Assembly: GCA_045654025.1 (NCBI GenBank)
Contig: JAZOMO010000024.1
Coordinates: forward strand, 1-31,262
Direction: 5' to 3'
DNA length: 31,262 nucleotides
Source of the DNA: Scatosoma sp045654025
GTDB lineage: Bacteria; Bacillota; Clostridia; Christensenellales; Borkfalkiaceae
The notes under the pieces are model-generated. The model did no database searches, was not told where the DNA came from, and was given only the letters and a program-made list of their open reading frames with translations. Positions 30,347 through 31,262 of this stretch are shown here, one piece after another (position 1 is the first letter of the stretch; every line of letters begins with the position of its first letter). A program made the translations under genes and the position numbers.

Positions 30347-31262
30347 ATGGCAATTGCAGAATTTACCGACAAAGTGCGAATTACCATCAAGGCTGGCGAC
30401 GGCGGCGACGGGATGAATTCGTTTAAGGCGTTTAAGGGTAAGCCTGCCTGCGGCCCAGACGGTGGCGACGGCGGCAGAGGCGGCGACGTGTATTTTGTCG
30501 GCGATAAGAATATGACAGACCTGTTTTCCTTCCGTTTTACCTCAAAATACTATGCGGGCAACGGTGAAATGGGCGGCTCGAATAAGTGCTACGGCAAGGG
30601 CGGCGACGACGTGTATATCAAAGTGCCTTTGGGCACGCTCGTTCGCGATGCGGAAACGGGCACGCTGATTTGCGACGTTTTCTTTGATGGACAAGAGGTG
30701 TTGGTGGCTCGTGGTGGCAACGGTGGCAAGGGGAACGTAAAATTCACCACCGCTCGCAGACACGCCCCCAATTTTGCGCAGAAGGGCGAAAAGGTCAAAG
30801 CGCACGTGGTTATTTTGGAAATGAAGGTGATTGCAGACGTCGGTTTCGTTGGTTTCCCCAACGTGGGGAAGAGCACTCTGCTCTCCAAAATCTCGGCGGC
30901 AAGACCGAAGATTGCCAACTACCACTTCACCACCCTTTCCCCCAACCTTGGCGTGGTACGCTACTACGAAAAATCGTTTGTGGCGGCAGACATTCCCGGG
31001 CTCATCGAGGGCGCAGCGCAGGGCGCAGGCTTAGGTCACGACTTCCTTCGCCACATCGAAAGAACGCGTATGCTCTGCCACGTGGTGGATATTTCGGGCT
31101 GTGAGGACCGCGATCCCATCGAGGATTTCAAGAAAATCAACGACGAGCTGAAGGAATACAGCGAGGTGCTTGCGGAGTTGCCGCAGATTGTCGTCTGCAA
31201 CAAGTGCGACATTTACGGCGCAGAGGAAAACCTCAAAGCGTTCAAGAAAAAGTACGGCAGAA
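30347..31262 (+). CDS. obg: GTPase Obg (3' truncated by the window end)
   Basis: Essential ribosome-associated GTPase linked to 50S maturation and, in Bacillus, sporulation and stress signalling. The 305 visible residues comprise the Gly-rich Obg fold (AEFTDKVRITIKAGDGGDG, GPDGGDGGRGGDVYFVGD, RGGNGGKGN) and the G domain with G1 GFPNVGKST, switch region FTTLSPNLGVV, G3 DIPGLIEGAAQGAGLGHDFL and G4 NKCD. AAGGAGG lies before ATG 30347. The C-terminal OCT domain is outside the window. The ribosomal protein genes rplU and rpmA that commonly precede obg are absent, and the gene has its own promoter. Confidence 0.97.
   Translation, partial: MAIAEFTDKVRITIKAGDGGDGMNSFKAFKGKPACGPDGGDGGRGGDVYFVGDKNMTDLFSFRFTSKYYAGNGEMGGSNKCYGKGGDDVYIKVPLGTLVRDAETGTLICDVFFDGQEVLVARGGNGGKGNVKFTTARRHAPNFAQKGEKVKAHVVILEMKVIADVGFVGFPNVGKSTLLSKISAARPKIANYHFTTLSPNLGVVRYYEKSFVAADIPGLIEGAAQGAGLGHDFLRHIERTRMLCHVVDISGCEDRDPIEDFKKINDELKEYSEVLAELPQIVVCNKCDIYGAEENLKAFKKKYGR

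Overview
This 31 kb window is a gene-dense stretch of chromosome from an endospore-forming member of the Firmicutes (Bacillota), most likely an uncultivated-type clostridium. The evidence is a SpoIIGA / pro-sigmaE / sigmaG / YlmC sporulation cluster, promoters that fit Spo0A and sigmaG control, Gram-positive housekeeping genes (RbgA, AsnRS, PlsX, SMC, RecF, DnaA) and strong sigmaA-type promoters. The species assignment is inference. No tRNA, rRNA, phage, transposase or CRISPR was seen.

Layout. (a) 1-1246: the 3' end of pnp with its terminator, then a single family-2 glycosyltransferase gene whose perfect promoter leaves almost no leader. (b) 1309-7437: mnmG and dnaA on the minus strand, divergent from recF, a PHP phosphoesterase and a VanW-domain protein on the plus strand. 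(c) 7455-17829: a long apparent operon asnS-plsX-rnc-smc-ftsY-trmD-rbgA-rnhB-yraN, from a strong promoter with an operator-like palindrome to a UUCG-loop terminator. (d) 17852-20824: spoIIGA-sigE (tandem 0A boxes upstream), sigG (its own sigmaG-type promoter), a tandem small-hairpin array, and ylmC. (e) 20859-24417: an OmpR-type response regulator, a histidine kinase and an unrecognised three-helix membrane protein. (f) 24401-28867: ECF S component, tsaE, tsaB, rimI, an alpha/beta hydrolase and a membrane-anchored MurF-like ligase. (g) 28863-29013: a long imperfect palindrome plus a partial second copy, then a D-Ala-D-Ala ligase family gene. (h) 30190-31262: terminator, palindrome, promoter and the 5' part of obg.

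The genes cover replication and chromosome segregation (dnaA, recF, smc), tRNA modification (mnmG, trmD, tsaE/tsaB), ribosome maturation (rbgA, obg, rnc), membrane and wall precursor synthesis (plsX, MurF-like, Ddl-like), and the mother-cell/forespore sigma cascade.

The least ordinary items are non-coding or variant: the hairpin array with ATTTCAY spacers (20377-20457), the 111-bp imperfect palindrome that supplies the stop codon of the MurF-like gene (28863-28973), two promoters whose -35 box lies inside the preceding terminator hairpin, an RNase III lacking one expected catalytic Asp, a sigmaG with Glu at the expected Gin-contact Asn, and the hydrolase / membrane MurF / Ddl cluster. No clearly new multi-gene defence or metabolic system was found.
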